Assembly (NCBI RefSeq): GCF_021271205.1
Contig: NZ_JAIWKS010000005.1
Span: forward strand, 310,001-374,000
Direction: 5' to 3'
DNA: 64,000 nt
From: Pseudomonas uvaldensis
Lineage (GTDB): Bacteria; Pseudomonadota; Gammaproteobacteria; Pseudomonadales; Pseudomonadaceae
Shown here: positions 17,265-27,613 of the stretch, one piece after another
How the letters are laid out: every line of letters begins with the position of its first letter
Position numbering within the stretch: the first letter of the stretch is position 1
Position numbers and translations under genes: made by a program
The notes under the pieces: generated by a model
Told to the model about the DNA's origin: nothing
Databases searched by the model: none
What the model saw: the letters and a program-made list of their open reading frames with translations, nothing else

Positions 17265-17411
17265 TCAGCGTTTAAGCGAGGGCGCGGGCTGGGTGATGTC
17301 CATTGGCGCTTCGGTCTTGCTGGCCCATAGACTTTGGGCGTAACCGGTGGTCACGACACCCAGACCGAACAGAATGACCAGAATCCACAACAAATCCGGT
17401 TTGCGTTTCAT
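17265..17411 (-). CDS. 48-residue single-pass membrane protein
   Basis: A short gene that translates as MKRKPDLLWILVILFGLGVV, then TTGYAQSLWASKTEAPMDITQ and a PAPSLKR end. It has a basic N-terminus, one hydrophobic segment (about residues 7-26) and a short polar tail, so it should be an N-in single-pass inner-membrane protein. Composition and codon usage (G/C third positions) look like a real gene, and it fills a gap that would otherwise be empty. Function unknown. Confidence 0.7.
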   Translation of the reverse strand: MKRKPDLLWILVILFGLGVVTTGYAQSLWASKTEAPMDITQPAPSLKR

Positions 17412-17605
17412 CGATTGCCCCCCTCAAGGCATATCACACACGATGACAGCAGCGGTTTTCTTATTTGGCCGTGCAGCAGCGTCAAGCTTGGAAGGCCGGC
17501 ATTTTGCGGCAAGCTGAACCGGCACGCAAACGCTGGCGTCAACCGACCGTCGGTTTGTCATAGAATCGGCGAACTTTTCTCGACACCGCCACCGGAGTAT
17601 AAAAC

Positions 17606-18058
17606 ATGGCCTATTGGCTGATGAAATCCGAGCCCGACGAACTGTCCATCCAAGGCCTGGAGAAACTCGGCCTGGCACGCTGGGACGGCGTCCGTAACTA
17701 TCAGGCGCGCAACTTCCTGCGGGCCATGGCCGAGGGCGATACCTTCTTTTTCTACCACTCCAGCTGCCCTGAACCCGGAATCGCCGGGATCGGCCGAATC
17801 GTTCGTACCGGATACCCGGATCCGACGGCCCTGGAGCCCGACAGCCCCTATTTCGACCCCAAGGCCAGCCCCGAAAAAAATCCGTGGACGGCCATCGATG
17901 TGGCCCACGTCGAGACGTTTCCCCGTGTGTTGAAGCTCGACTACCTCAAGCAGCAGACCGCTCTGGCTGAAATGCCACTGGTGCGCAAGGGCTCACGGTT
18001 GTCGGTGATGCCGGTGACAGCCGAGCAGTGGGCGGCGGTGATTGCGTTGCGACCCTAG
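17606..18058 (+). CDS. EVE domain protein
   Basis: 150-residue single-domain protein of the EVE (PUA-like) family, similar to thymocyte nuclear protein 1. The family start MAYWLMKSEPDE and the WDGVRNYQARNFLRAM motif bind modified nucleobases in related domains. FFYHSSCPEPGIAGIGRIV follows. In bacteria such proteins are thought to recognise modified DNA or RNA bases; the substrate here is unknown. The gene stands alone, with the small membrane protein gene divergent upstream and a REP region downstream. Confidence 0.93.
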   Translation: MAYWLMKSEPDELSIQGLEKLGLARWDGVRNYQARNFLRAMAEGDTFFFYHSSCPEPGIAGIGRIVRTGYPDPTALEPDSPYFDPKASPEKNPWTAIDVAHVETFPRVLKLDYLKQQTALAEMPLVRKGSRLSVMPVTAEQWAAVIALRP

Positions 18059-18078
18059 GTTTCTATCACTGTCCAGGC

Positions 18079-18160
18079 CGCCATCGTGAGCAGGGTTCCG
18101 GTATAGACACATGATCTGTGCCCACCTCGGATACTGTGGGAGCGAGCCTGCTCGCGATAG
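18079..18160. repeat. REP pair (one arm degenerate)
   Basis: TACTGTGGGAGCGAGCCTGCTCGCGATA at 18132-18159 is a full REP; GCCATCGTGAGCAGGGTTCC at 18079-18098 is a decayed inverted copy. It lies between the convergent EVE and FliL-like genes. Confidence 0.7.
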
Positions 18161-18182
18161 GTCGACCCGAACAACACAAGAC

Positions 18183-18599
18183 TCACTGGATGATCAGGTT
18201 GTTGAACAACAGATCGTCCACCATCGGCTTGCCGGTCTCGTCGTTCATCACCTGCTGGGTCTGTTTCAACGCTTCCTGACGCAGTTTTTCCTTGGCTTCG
18301 AGGTTGTTCATCGTCTCGCTGGTCTGCTGCGCAAACAGTGCGACCAGCTGGTTACGGATCAGCGGCTCGTTGGCCTTGACCGCTGCAGCGGCAGCATCGC
18401 CGGTGACGCGCAGGGCCACGTCAGCCTTGTAGACCTTCAGCTTCGCCGTGCCATCGAGACCATAATTACCCACGAACGGCGGGCTCAGGGTGATGTAACT
18501 GACCTTCGGCGCCTCGCCTTCCTTCGCTTCCTTGGCCTCTTCGGCCATCACTGCCACAGGCAGCGACAGGGCCAGCATCAACATGATCCACGCTTTCAC
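18183..18599 (-). CDS. FliL-like exported protein, outside any flagellar cluster
   Basis: 138-residue protein related to the flagellar basal-body protein FliL. It has an N-terminal hydrophobic segment (AWIMLMLALSLPVAVMA) and a periplasmic domain with SYITLSPPFVGNYG, a chain of strands, and a C-terminal helix (KLRQEALKQTQQVMND). The start is a GTG at 18599, preceded by GAGGAG at good distance; the longer frame to 18698 is unlikely. Residues 17-33 look like a cleavable signal or anchor. No flagellar genes surround it, so it is a stand-alone FliL-domain protein of unknown role. Confidence 0.8.
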   Translation of the reverse strand: MKAWIMLMLALSLPVAVMAEEAKEAKEGEAPKVSYITLSPPFVGNYGLDGTAKLKVYKADVALRVTGDAAAAAVKANEPLIRNQLVALFAQQTSETMNNLEAKEKLRQEALKQTQQVMNDETGKPMVDDLLFNNLIIQ

Positions 18600-18749
18600 A
18601 TTCGACTCCTCATCCGGTTTGCGGCCCAGCATACCGCCCCGCCGCTCAAGCACAAGCTTATGGCTGGCTATCAGGGCAGGGCATGCTCGTTGACCCATTG
18701 ACTCTCACACCTACACTTATCGGCCAACACTCCCAAAGGAATAGCCCTG

Positions 18750-19727
18750 ATGAAAGCCGTGCTGTGCAAAGAATTCGGCCCCGCCGAATCGCTGGTGCTG
18801 GAAGACGTCGCCAGCCCCATCACGAAAAAGAACGAAGTGCTGCTGGACGTGCATGCTGCCGGGGTGAATTTCCCCGACACGCTGATCATCGAGGGCAAAT
18901 ACCAATTCAAACCGCCCTTCCCTTTTTCTCCCGGCGGCGAAGCGGCGGGCGTTGTCAGTGAAGTGGGCGAAAAGGTCAGCCACCTGAAAGTCGGTGACCG
19001 GGTCATGGCGCTGACCGGTTGGGGCAGCTTTGCCGAGCAAGTGGCGGTGCCGGGCTACAATGTCCTGCCCATTCCTCCGACCATGGATTTCAACACCGCC
19101 GCGGCCTTCAGCATGACCTACGGCACTTCGATGCACGCCCTCAAGCAGCGGGCCAATCTGCAACCTGGCGAAACCCTGCTGGTACTCGGTGCATCCGGCG
19201 GCGTCGGCCTGGCAGCGGTGGAGATCGGCAAGACCATGGGCGCGCGGGTCATTGCCGCCGCCAGCAGCCCGGAGAAGCTCGCCGTCGCCAAGGCGGCCGG
19301 CGCCGATGAATTGGTCGACTACAGCGCAACCAGTCTCAAGGATGAAATCAAGCGCCTCACCGACGGCCAGGGCGCCGACGTGATCTACGACCCGGTGGGC
19401 GGTGACCTGTTCGACCAGGCCATCCGTGCCATTGCCTGGAACGGCCGATTGCTGGTGGTGGGGTTTGCCAGCGGACGCATCCCCGAACTGCCGGTAAACC
19501 TGGCCCTTCTCAAGGGCGCCGCCGTACTCGGCGTTTTCTGGGGCTCCTTCGCCCAACGCCAGCCCCAGGACAACGCCGCCAACTTCCAGCAGCTGTTCGG
19601 CTGGTTCGCCGAGGGGAAACTCAAGCCGCTGGTTTCTCAGGTGTATCCATTGAGCAATGCCGCCCAGGCGATCAATGACCTTGGGCAGCGCAAGGCCGTG
19701 GGGAAGGTGGTGGTGCAGGTGCGCTGA
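18750..19727 (+). CDS. NADPH:quinone oxidoreductase family protein
   Basis: 325-residue zinc-independent medium-chain reductase of the quinone oxidoreductase group. The N-terminal GroES-like part contains HAAGVNFPDTLIIEGKYQ, and the nucleotide-binding motif is LLVLGASGGVGLAAVEIGK (about residues 145-163). The structural-zinc cysteines of alcohol dehydrogenases are absent. It likely reduces quinones or enones with NADPH; the physiological substrate is unknown. AAAGGA lies 10 bases before the ATG. Confidence 0.9.
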   Translation: MKAVLCKEFGPAESLVLEDVASPITKKNEVLLDVHAAGVNFPDTLIIEGKYQFKPPFPFSPGGEAAGVVSEVGEKVSHLKVGDRVMALTGWGSFAEQVAVPGYNVLPIPPTMDFNTAAAFSMTYGTSMHALKQRANLQPGETLLVLGASGGVGLAAVEIGKTMGARVIAAASSPEKLAVAKAAGADELVDYSATSLKDEIKRLTDGQGADVIYDPVGGDLFDQAIRAIAWNGRLLVVGFASGRIPELPVNLALLKGAAVLGVFWGSFAQRQPQDNAANFQQLFGWFAEGKLKPLVSQVYPLSNAAQAINDLGQRKAVGKVVVQVR

Positions 19728-19750
19728 AACATCTCGATGTGAAACCGAGT

Positions 19751-19770
19751 TGCCGCCCTCGCGAGGGCGG
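19751..19770. terminator. Palindromic hairpin after the quinone oxidoreductase gene
   Basis: CCGCCCTCGCGAGGGCGG is a perfect palindrome 25 bases downstream of the stop codon. It can form a strong hairpin but lacks a U-run, so termination is possible rather than certain. Confidence 0.5.
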
Positions 19771-19928
19771 TGACACAAATAATCGTCCGCGCCTGAAAAG
19801 CCATGTTCACTTAAGAACATTCAATAACGAAAATTTCCCCTATTTAAATGACGATAGGCAATGCTATTTTCGGTAACGAAACTGTAACATTCATATCCGC
19901 AGTCATAACAAGAATCTGGAGCCCTTGA

Positions 19929-21278
19929 ATGTTTGCTTTCTTTCGTCCTGCCGCTCATCAGGCGTCCCTGCCTGAAGAAAAAATAGACAGCACCTATCGA
20001 CGCCTTCGCTGGCAAATTTTTGCCGGGATCTTCATCGGGTATGCAGGCTACTACCTGCTGCGCAAGAACTTTTCCCTGGCCATGCCCTACCTGATCGACG
20101 AAGGCTACTCCCGCGGCCAGCTGGGCCTCGCCATGTCGGCCATCGCCATTGCCTATGGGCTCTCGAAATTCCTGATGGGCCTGGTGTCCGACCGTTCCAA
20201 CCCACGCTACTTCCTGCCATTCGGCCTGCTGGTTTCTGCGGGGGTGATGTTTATCTTCGGTTTCGCACCTTGGGCGACGTCCAGTGTGACCATGATGTTC
20301 ATCTTGCTGTTCATCAACGGCTGGGCCCAGGGCATGGGTTGGCCACCCAGTGGTCGGACCATGGTGCACTGGTGGTCACAGAAGGAACGCGGCGGCGTGG
20401 TGTCGGTCTGGAACGTGGCACATAACGTCGGCGGCGGCCTGATCGGCCCGCTGTTCCTGCTGGGAATGGGTTGGTTCAACGACTGGCATGCGGCGTTCTA
20501 TGTACCGGCCGCCGTAGCGCTGATGGTCGCGTTGTTCGCCTTCGTGACGATGCGTGACACCCCGCAATCGGTGGGCCTGCCGCCGATCGAGAAATACAAG
20601 AACGATTACCCGGAAGGCTACGACGCCAGCCACGAGAAGGAATTCAGCGCCAAGGAAATCTTCGTCAAATACGTGCTGCGCAACAAGATGCTCTGGTACA
20701 TCGCCATGGCGAACGTGTTCGTCTATCTGCTGCGCTATGGGGTACTGGACTGGGCGCCGACCTATCTCAAGGAAGCCAAGGGCTTCACGGTGGACAAGAG
20801 TTCCTGGGCCTATTTCTTCTATGAGTGGGCGGGCATTCCCGGCACGCTGCTGTGCGGCTGGATGTCGGACAAGATCTTCCGGGGCAACCGTGGCCTGACA
20901 GGCATGGTGTTCATGGCGCTGGTGACGGTGGCGACCTTGGTCTACTGGCTGAACCCGGCCGGCAACCCGACCGTCGACATGATCGCCCTGGTGTCCATTG
21001 GCTTCCTGATCTACGGCCCGGTGATGCTGATCGGCCTACAGGCGCTCGAGTTGGCACCGAAGAAAGCCGCAGGTACCGCCGCCGGCTTCACCGGTCTGTT
21101 TGGTTATCTCGGCGGCTCCGTCGCAGCCAGCGCCGCTATGGGCTACACCGTGGACCATTTCGGCTGGAACGGTGGCTTCGTGTTGCTCGTGGGCGCCTGC
21201 CTGCTGGCAATGGCCTTCCTTGCGCCAACCCTGTGGCACAAACAAGTTGCCAGTCAGAGCCGCGAGGCGGTGGCCTGA
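19929..21278 (+). CDS. glpT: Glycerol-3-phosphate transporter GlpT
   Basis: 449-residue major facilitator protein of the organophosphate:phosphate antiporter family with twelve expected helices. GlpT landmarks are [22 protein letters not shown] (the substrate-binding Arg lies in YLLRKN near residue 43), [20 protein letters not shown] and [13 protein letters not shown]. It exchanges glycerol-3-phosphate for phosphate and in Pseudomonas is also the route of fosfomycin entry. The upstream 200 bases are AT-rich and probably hold the promoter. The 3' end overlaps the convergent ChaC gene by 25 bases. Confidence 0.95.
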   Translation: MFAFFRPAAHQASLPEEKIDSTYRRLRWQIFAGIFIGYAGYYLLRKNFSLAMPYLIDEGYSRGQLGLAMSAIAIAYGLSKFLMGLVSDRSNPRYFLPFGLLVSAGVMFIFGFAPWATSSVTMMFILLFINGWAQGMGWPPSGRTMVHWWSQKERGGVVSVWNVAHNVGGGLIGPLFLLGMGWFNDWHAAFYVPAAVALMVALFAFVTMRDTPQSVGLPPIEKYKNDYPEGYDASHEKEFSAKEIFVKYVLRNKMLWYIAMANVFVYLLRYGVLDWAPTYLKEAKGFTVDKSSWAYFFYEWAGIPGTLLCGWMSDKIFRGNRGLTGMVFMALVTVATLVYWLNPAGNPTVDMIALVSIGFLIYGPVMLIGLQALELAPKKAAGTAAGFTGLFGYLGGSVAASAAMGYTVDHFGWNGGFVLLVGACLLAMAFLAPTLWHKQVASQSREAVA

Positions 21279-21922
21279 TCCTGGGCTGATCTGCAACGCC
21301 TGAGTCGCGCCTCCAGATTCCGGTCTGGCATGGCGTGGCTGCGCAGGGCGAGGATGGTCTGCTCGACGTAATCACGAGTCGTGCCATAACGCCCACAGGC
21401 GCTTTCGAACACTTGGCTCAGCACATGATCCGGCAGGTTGCCGGCATAGCTGGGCAGGTGTCGCTCCAGCACGAACCCCAGGGCCTGCACCCGACGCCCA
21501 TTTTCCAGACGGCAACTGAGCCAGTGCGGGCGATAGGACGGAAACGGCATCTCGCGCTGCCACAAGGCAAACAGCGAGTCTTCAAGGTTCTCTTCCGGCA
21601 ATCGGTAGGCAAAACCGCTGCAAGAACCACCCCGGTCCAACCCAAACACCAACCCCGGCCATTCGGGCGTGCCGCGATGTTCGTGGGACCACAGGTACAA
21701 CCCTCGATGATACCCATGAACCCGACCGCGCACCCGCTCCACCGCCGTGCACTCTGGCCGCCAGATCAACGAACCGTAGGCAAATAACCAGACGGGGCCG
21801 CCTTGGTGCAGGCGCATGGTCGAGTGCATCGAAGCGAGCAATTGTTCACGGGTCAGCTGCGGCCCCAGGTCGAGGCGTGGCGGATACAGGGCACAGGTAA
21901 TGGCGGTTTCGATAGCGGTCAT
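21254..21922 (-). CDS. Gamma-glutamylcyclotransferase, ChaC-like
   Basis: 222-residue protein of the ChaC family, which cleaves glutathione to 5-oxoproline and Cys-Gly. The nucleotide-fold signature [15 protein letters not shown] (about residues 44-58) is conserved. It is followed by [20 protein letters not shown] and the [15 protein letters not shown] strand pair around the expected catalytic Glu region. The gene ends inside the last codons of convergent glpT, with a 25-base overlap. It is otherwise unlinked to its neighbours. Confidence 0.88.
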   Translation of the reverse strand: MTAIETAITCALYPPRLDLGPQLTREQLLASMHSTMRLHQGGPVWLFAYGSLIWRPECTAVERVRGRVHGYHRGLYLWSHEHRGTPEWPGLVFGLDRGGSCSGFAYRLPEENLEDSLFALWQREMPFPSYRPHWLSCRLENGRRVQALGFVLERHLPSYAGNLPDHVLSQVFESACGRYGTTRDYVEQTILALRSHAMPDRNLEARLRRCRSAQDQATASRL

Positions 21923-22084
21923 GGCCGGTAGCGTTTGGCTCGCGGTTCGAAGTGACTTGGCGCGTCAGGCTGCTGACGTTTGGCACAAACGAGGCAAGTT
22001 AAATGCCATCGCGCGCCTATATACGTTATCGGTATTGAGCCCCGAACCTAAATACCGATACGAAATATAGGGAGTTATAACCCG

Positions 22085-22116
22085 CTGTGGTGGGCAAGCT
22101 TGCTTCTCGCCACAGC
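22085..22116. repeat. REP-like hairpin
   Basis: CTGTGGTGGGCAAGCTTGCT through CGCCACAG forms a hairpin whose ends (CTGTGG/CCACAG) and AAGCTT core resemble the short GTGGCGAGGG-type repeats of this group. It lies 25 bases downstream of the reductase gene and could end that transcript. Confidence 0.45.
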
Positions 22117-22140
22117 CTCATGGTTGCCGGGTTCAGTTCG

Positions 22141-23109
22141 TCATGCCCGCGGAGCGTAGGCAAACACGTCGGCCCGCATCTGGTGGGCGTCCATTCCGGC
22201 TTCCACCAGCGCATCGAGCGTGGCATAGATCATCGCCGGCGAACCGCTGGCATAAACGTGGACGCCAGAGAGGTCGCTGATGTCCTCGCACACAGCCTCG
22301 TGGAGCATTCCACAGCGCCCTTCCCAACCACACAGATCGCTGACGACCTTATGCAGGAAGAGATTGGGCAGCTTCTTCCACTCGTCCCAATGCTCGATCT
22401 CATAGAAATCGTCCGGACGTCGCACGCCCCAGTACAGGTGTACCGGGTGTTTGAAGCCTTCGGCGCGGCAATACTCGATCAGGCTGTGCATCTGCGCCAT
22501 GCCGGTGCCAGCAGCAATCAGCACCAGCGGGCCATCAGGCAGTTCGGACAGGTGGGTGTCGCCAAACGGCATCTCTACGTGCACGTTAGGATTACGGCGC
22601 AATTGCTCAAGAAGGGTCTTGGCACTGTTTTCGCGCACCAGCACGTGCAACTGTAGATTGCGCCCCGAGTGCGGGGCCGAGGCCAGGGAAAAGGCCGATT
22701 TCTCGCCATTTTCCCGCTCGACCATCAGGTATTGTCCCGCGTGATAACGTGGCGGCTTACCCGCCGGCGCACGCAGATTTACCCGCCAGACATCGCCCCC
22801 CACGTCGACGCACTCCACGACCTGGCAGGCCAGGCGGCGAACCGGCAACTCACCCGGTGCCAGCACGCCGTCCCACAGCACGACGCAATCTTCCAGGGGT
22901 TGGGCGATGCAGGTGAAAATTTCACCGTGATCGCGTACTTCGCCCGCCTGCTCAACGCGTCCCTCCACCAGCAACGCGCCACAGACATGGCAGTTGCCGT
23001 TGCGGCAGCTTTGCGGGCACTCGTAGCCCAGGCGCCGCGCACCGTCGAGAATCCGCTCTGCGGGCTGTATTTCCAGCACCGCGCCGGAAGGCTGCAGGGT
23101 TACACGCAT
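22141..23109 (-). CDS. Ferredoxin-domain flavin reductase beside ubiD
   Basis: 322-residue protein with an N-terminal plant-type [2Fe-2S] ferredoxin domain (C35-x4-C40-x2-C43 and a later C in FTCIAQPLEDC) followed by a ferredoxin-NADP reductase module (FAD motif RYHAGQYLMV, NAD(P) motif LIAAGTGMAQMHS). It is usually labelled CDP-6-deoxy-glucoseen reductase by similarity, but no deoxysugar genes are here. The ATG at 23109 overlaps the ubiD TGA. In E. coli ubiD is likewise followed by the flavin reductase gene fre, suggesting a role in supplying reduced flavin or electrons to quinone synthesis (inference). Confidence 0.85.
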   Translation of the reverse strand: MRVTLQPSGAVLEIQPAERILDGARRLGYECPQSCRNGNCHVCGALLVEGRVEQAGEVRDHGEIFTCIAQPLEDCVVLWDGVLAPGELPVRRLACQVVECVDVGGDVWRVNLRAPAGKPPRYHAGQYLMVERENGEKSAFSLASAPHSGRNLQLHVLVRENSAKTLLEQLRRNPNVHVEMPFGDTHLSELPDGPLVLIAAGTGMAQMHSLIEYCRAEGFKHPVHLYWGVRRPDDFYEIEHWDEWKKLPNLFLHKVVSDLCGWEGRCGMLHEAVCEDISDLSGVHVYASGSPAMIYATLDALVEAGMDAHQMRADVFAYAPRA

Positions 23110-24575
23110 CAATCTATTCCTAACTGATTCCATATGGCATCGATCCGTTGGGTAACGGCTTCATCCTTGACGATAACCCGGCCCCACTCACGGGTGGTTT
23201 CACCGGGCCATTTGTGCGTGGCATCGAGTCCCATCTTCGATCCCAGGCCGGACACCGGCGAGGCGAAGTCGAGGTAATCGATCGGCGTGTTGTCGATCAT
23301 CACCGTGTCGCGCTTGGGGTCCATGCGCGTGGTGACGGCCCAGATCACGTCGTTCCAGTCCCGTGCGTTGATATCGTCGTCAGTGACGATAACGAACTTG
23401 GTGTACATGAACTGTCGCAGAAACGACCAGACCCCCAGCATCACGCGCTTGGCGTGCCCTGGATACGACTTCTTCATGGTCACCACGGCCATGCGGTACG
23501 AACAGCCCTCAGGCGGCAGGTAGAAATCGGTGATCTCCGGAAATTGCTTCTGCAGGATCGGCACGAAGACTTCGTTCAGCGCCACGCCGAGAATGGCCGG
23601 CTCGTCCGGCGGCCGTCCCGTGTAGGTGCTGTGGTAGATCGGCTTGGTCCGGTGGGTGATGCGCTCGACGGTGAACACGGGGAAGCTGTCGACTTCATTG
23701 TAATAGCCGGTGTGGTCACCATAGGGACCTTCGTCCGCCATTTCGCCGGGGTGGATCACGCCTTCGAGGATGATCTCGGCGGTGGCCGGGACTTGCAGAT
23801 CGTTGCCGCGGCATTTCACCAGCTCGGTGCGGTTGCCGCGCAGCAGGCCGGCGAATGCATATTCGGAAAGTGTGTCCGGCACGGGCGTGACGGCCCCAAG
23901 GATGGTCGCCGGGTCCGCGCCCAGGGCCACGGACACCGGGAATGGCTGGCCGGGATGTTTTTCACACCATTCGCGGTAATCCAGCGCGCCGCCACGGTGG
24001 CTGAGCCAACGCATGATGACCTTGTTGCGGCCGATCACCTGCTGTCGATAGATCCCGAGATTCTGGCGATCCTTGTTCGGGCCTTTGGTGACCGTCAGCC
24101 CCCAGGTGATCAACGGCCCCACATCGCCCGGCCAGCAGGTCTGCACCGGCAGCATGGCCAGGTCGACATCGTCGCCCTCGATCACCACTTCCTGGCAGAT
24201 CGCGTCCTTGACGACTTTCGGTGCCATGGAAATGATCTTGCGGAAGATCGGCAGCTTGGACCAGGCATCCTTCAGCCCCTTCGGCGGCTCGGGCTCCTTG
24301 AGAAACGCCAGCAGCTTGCCGATTTCCCGCAACTCGCTGACGGCCTCGGCCCCCATGCCCAGGGCCACTCGCTCCGGTGTGCCGAACAGGTTGCCCAAGA
24401 CCGGGATGTCAAAACCGGTGGGGTTTTCAAACAGCAGCGCCGGGCCCTTGGCTCGCAGGGTGCGGTCGCAGACCTCGGTCATTTCCAGCACGGGGGATAC
24501 CGGCACCTGGATGCGCTTGAGTTCGCCGCGCTGTTCCAGACCGCTGATAAAGTCGCGCAAATCGCGATACTGCAT
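23109..24575 (-). CDS. ubiD: 4-hydroxy-3-polyprenylbenzoate decarboxylase UbiD
   Basis: 488-residue prenylated-FMN-dependent decarboxylase acting in ubiquinone synthesis. Characteristic segments include [18 protein letters not shown] at the start, [19 protein letters not shown], the active-site region [14 protein letters not shown] (Glu/Arg/Asp network) and [20 protein letters not shown]. Length matches E. coli UbiD. It is translationally coupled to the reductase gene by an ATGA overlap and follows rho on the same strand, but a terminator separates it from rho. Confidence 0.96.
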   Translation of the reverse strand: MQYRDLRDFISGLEQRGELKRIQVPVSPVLEMTEVCDRTLRAKGPALLFENPTGFDIPVLGNLFGTPERVALGMGAEAVSELREIGKLLAFLKEPEPPKGLKDAWSKLPIFRKIISMAPKVVKDAICQEVVIEGDDVDLAMLPVQTCWPGDVGPLITWGLTVTKGPNKDRQNLGIYRQQVIGRNKVIMRWLSHRGGALDYREWCEKHPGQPFPVSVALGADPATILGAVTPVPDTLSEYAFAGLLRGNRTELVKCRGNDLQVPATAEIILEGVIHPGEMADEGPYGDHTGYYNEVDSFPVFTVERITHRTKPIYHSTYTGRPPDEPAILGVALNEVFVPILQKQFPEITDFYLPPEGCSYRMAVVTMKKSYPGHAKRVMLGVWSFLRQFMYTKFVIVTDDDINARDWNDVIWAVTTRMDPKRDTVMIDNTPIDYLDFASPVSGLGSKMGLDATHKWPGETTREWGRVIVKDEAVTQRIDAIWNQLGID

Positions 24576-24654
24576 GCAAAAGCCTCATGGTAGCCGTGGC
24601 GTTCGGGGGCCCGAGTTTAACGCCGCCCGTTCCGAATAGTGAATGCACAGATAG

Positions 24655-24681
24655 CAAAAAGCCGGGTTTCCCCGGCTCTAG
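24655..24681 (-). terminator. Rho-independent terminator of rho
   Basis: Read on the minus strand, GAGCCGGG-GAAA-CCCGGC is followed by TTTTTGC, about 20 bases after the rho stop codon. Stem, GNRA-type loop and U-run are all present. Confidence 0.85.
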
Positions 24682-24700
24682 CTGGTCTATCCCGCCCGAT

Positions 24701-25960
<1,260 letters not shown>

Positions 25961-26154
25961 ATAGGAATGACGTAATCATTTATGGAGGGGAAATTAAGCT
26001 TTTGGCTTAATGAGGCCGCGCCGCGGAGAAGGCGACAGGATCGCGTACTTATTCGAAAGGAGAGCGTCGGCGACGGCTTGCAGGGGGCGCTGGAGAAACC
26101 AGTGCGGGGCCGAATGTAACACCTGGATTTACGAGCGTCTAGCCCCGCAGAACG

Positions 26155-26182
26155 AAAAAGCCCCGCGATTGGCGGGGCTTTT
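26155..26182 (-). terminator. Terminator of trxA
   Basis: On the minus strand AAAAGCCCCGCC-AATC-GCGGGGC is followed by TTTTTCG, 18 bases after the trxA stop. It separates trxA from the rho leader. Confidence 0.88.
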
Positions 26183-26199
26183 ACAACGGCATTCAGCGC

Positions 26200-26529
26200 T
26201 TAGAGGTTGGCGTCGATGAAGGCCGCCAGCTGCGACTTCGACAGTGCGCCGACCTTGGTGGCTTCGACGTTGCCGTTCTTGAACAGCATCAGGGTCGGGA
26301 TACCACGCACGCCGTGCTTGGCCGGAGTCTCCTGGTTTTCGTCAATGTTCAGCTTGGCAACGGTCAGCTTGCCCTTGTAGGTCTCGGCAATTTCGTCCAG
26401 GACCGGCGCGATCATCTTGCACGGACCGCACCACTCAGCCCAATAGTCGACCAGTACCGCGCCTTCGGCATTGATTACGTCAGCCTCGAAGCTAGCGTCG
26501 CTAACGTGTTTGATCAGATCGCTGCTCAT
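26200..26529 (-). CDS. trxA: Thioredoxin 1
   Basis: 109-residue thioredoxin with active site W33-C-G-P-C37, the cytoplasmic dithiol reductant for ribonucleotide reductase and others. The buried Asp (VLVDYWAEW) and the cis-Pro loop (RGIPTLMLF) are present. The ATG at 26529 gives [11 protein letters not shown], the normal Pseudomonas N-terminus; the open frame from 26553 adds eight residues without family support. The trxA-rho order is conserved in proteobacteria. Confidence 0.97.
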   Translation of the reverse strand: MSSDLIKHVSDASFEADVINAEGAVLVDYWAEWCGPCKMIAPVLDEIAETYKGKLTVAKLNIDENQETPAKHGVRGIPTLMLFKNGNVEATKVGALSKSQLAAFIDANL

Positions 26530-26651
26530 GGAATTCTCCGGGGTTGTCAGCAAAAAAAACGTGGCCCATCATAGCGGCCCTTCCCGGGTTCAGGAAGCCG
26601 CAGTTGATTGAGTCTCGCTATGACGGAGCATGCAACCGTGTATCGCCCGGC

Positions 26652-27359
26652 TCAAGAAGCAGCGGGGGCGACAAAGGCGATTCCGGTGCGCAGCGCAGCG
26701 TTACGTACATGTTCCTGCATGGCTTTTTGCGCGGGGCCCGATGCACGGCGGGCCAGTGCGCGGAGGATCTTGCGGTGCTCCTGCCAGGTTTCCATGGCCC
26801 GCTCGGCCCTGATGAACGGTAGCTTCTGGCTCTCCAGGAAGATCTCGGCGCTGGCAGAGAGGATGCTCAGCATTGCCTGGTTGCCGCTGGCCAGCAGGAT
26901 TCGTCGATGGAATTCGAAATCCAGTCGTGCCGCCGCGTCAAAATGCCCTGACTTCAACTCCCGGCGCATGGCTTCGACATTGTCCTCCAGCACGTCGAGC
27001 TCCCCGGGAGTCAGCGTCACCGCCGCCAACCCGGCCGCGAAGCCTTCCAGCGCATAACGCAACTGGAAAATGTCCATTGGCGAGGCCTGGGCTGCGAACG
27101 GCCAGGCCGGGGTCGACTCGTTGCGCGAAACGTCCACCTGGGACTGCACGAACACCCCTTTGCCCGGCTGCACGCTGATCATGCCCAAGGCGCTCAACGA
27201 CGAAAGCGCCTCGCGCAGCGATGCCCGACTCACGCCCAATCGCACGGCCAGATCGCGTTGCGACGGCAGCGCATCGCCCGGACCGAAGCCCTGTTCGACG
27301 ATCAGTTTGCGGATGGCTTGCAACGCCACTTCAGGGACGGCGCGAGGGGTGGAATTCAT
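26652..27359 (-). CDS. GntR/FadR-family regulator divergent from the amino acid importer
   Basis: 235-residue regulator with an N-terminal GntR winged helix (PGDALPSQRDLAVRLGVSRA, residues about 28-47, then SLREALSSLSALG) and a C-terminal all-helical FCD domain. The FCD metal/ligand residues are seen in RLDFEFHRRILLASGN and QEHRKILRAL. This architecture usually senses a small carboxylate or amino acid and represses the neighbouring operon. It is transcribed away from the ABC importer operon across a 254-base region with repeated half-sites, so it most likely controls that operon. Confidence 0.9.
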   Translation of the reverse strand: MNSTPRAVPEVALQAIRKLIVEQGFGPGDALPSQRDLAVRLGVSRASLREALSSLSALGMISVQPGKGVFVQSQVDVSRNESTPAWPFAAQASPMDIFQLRYALEGFAAGLAAVTLTPGELDVLEDNVEAMRRELKSGHFDAAARLDFEFHRRILLASGNQAMLSILSASAEIFLESQKLPFIRAERAMETWQEHRKILRALARRASGPAQKAMQEHVRNAALRTGIAFVAPAAS

Positions 27360-27613
27360 GTTCTTTTCGACAGACCGGACCAGTGAGCGGCTAGTTGTAA
27401 AGCTATTCGGCGCGCCCGGCAAGTCGTGCCCCAGCGGGGTTCGGCGGCCAATACCAACGCTCGATAACGGTGCGAAATGCGGCGCAACTGTTCAGACCAG
27501 TAAGACCGCCTCTCACCAGTAAAACCGAGGCTTTCACCACCGGAAAATCGCCTTGGCACGCACCGTGCTCTGTCGCAATGCAGAAACCACATCACCGATC
27601 CCGGAGATACGCC
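27360..27613. promoter_or_regulatory. Divergent control region with repeated ACCAGTAARACCG sites
   Basis: ACCAGTAAGACCG at 27495-27507 is repeated 19 bases on as ACCAGTAAAACCG at 27514-27526. A third partial copy, GACCAGTGAGCGG, lies near 27378. The complement reads GGTYTTACTGGT, which resembles FadR-family operators built on TGGT/ACCA half-sites. No gene is seen in the region, and a GGAG ribosome site precedes the ATG at 27614. Confidence 0.5.
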
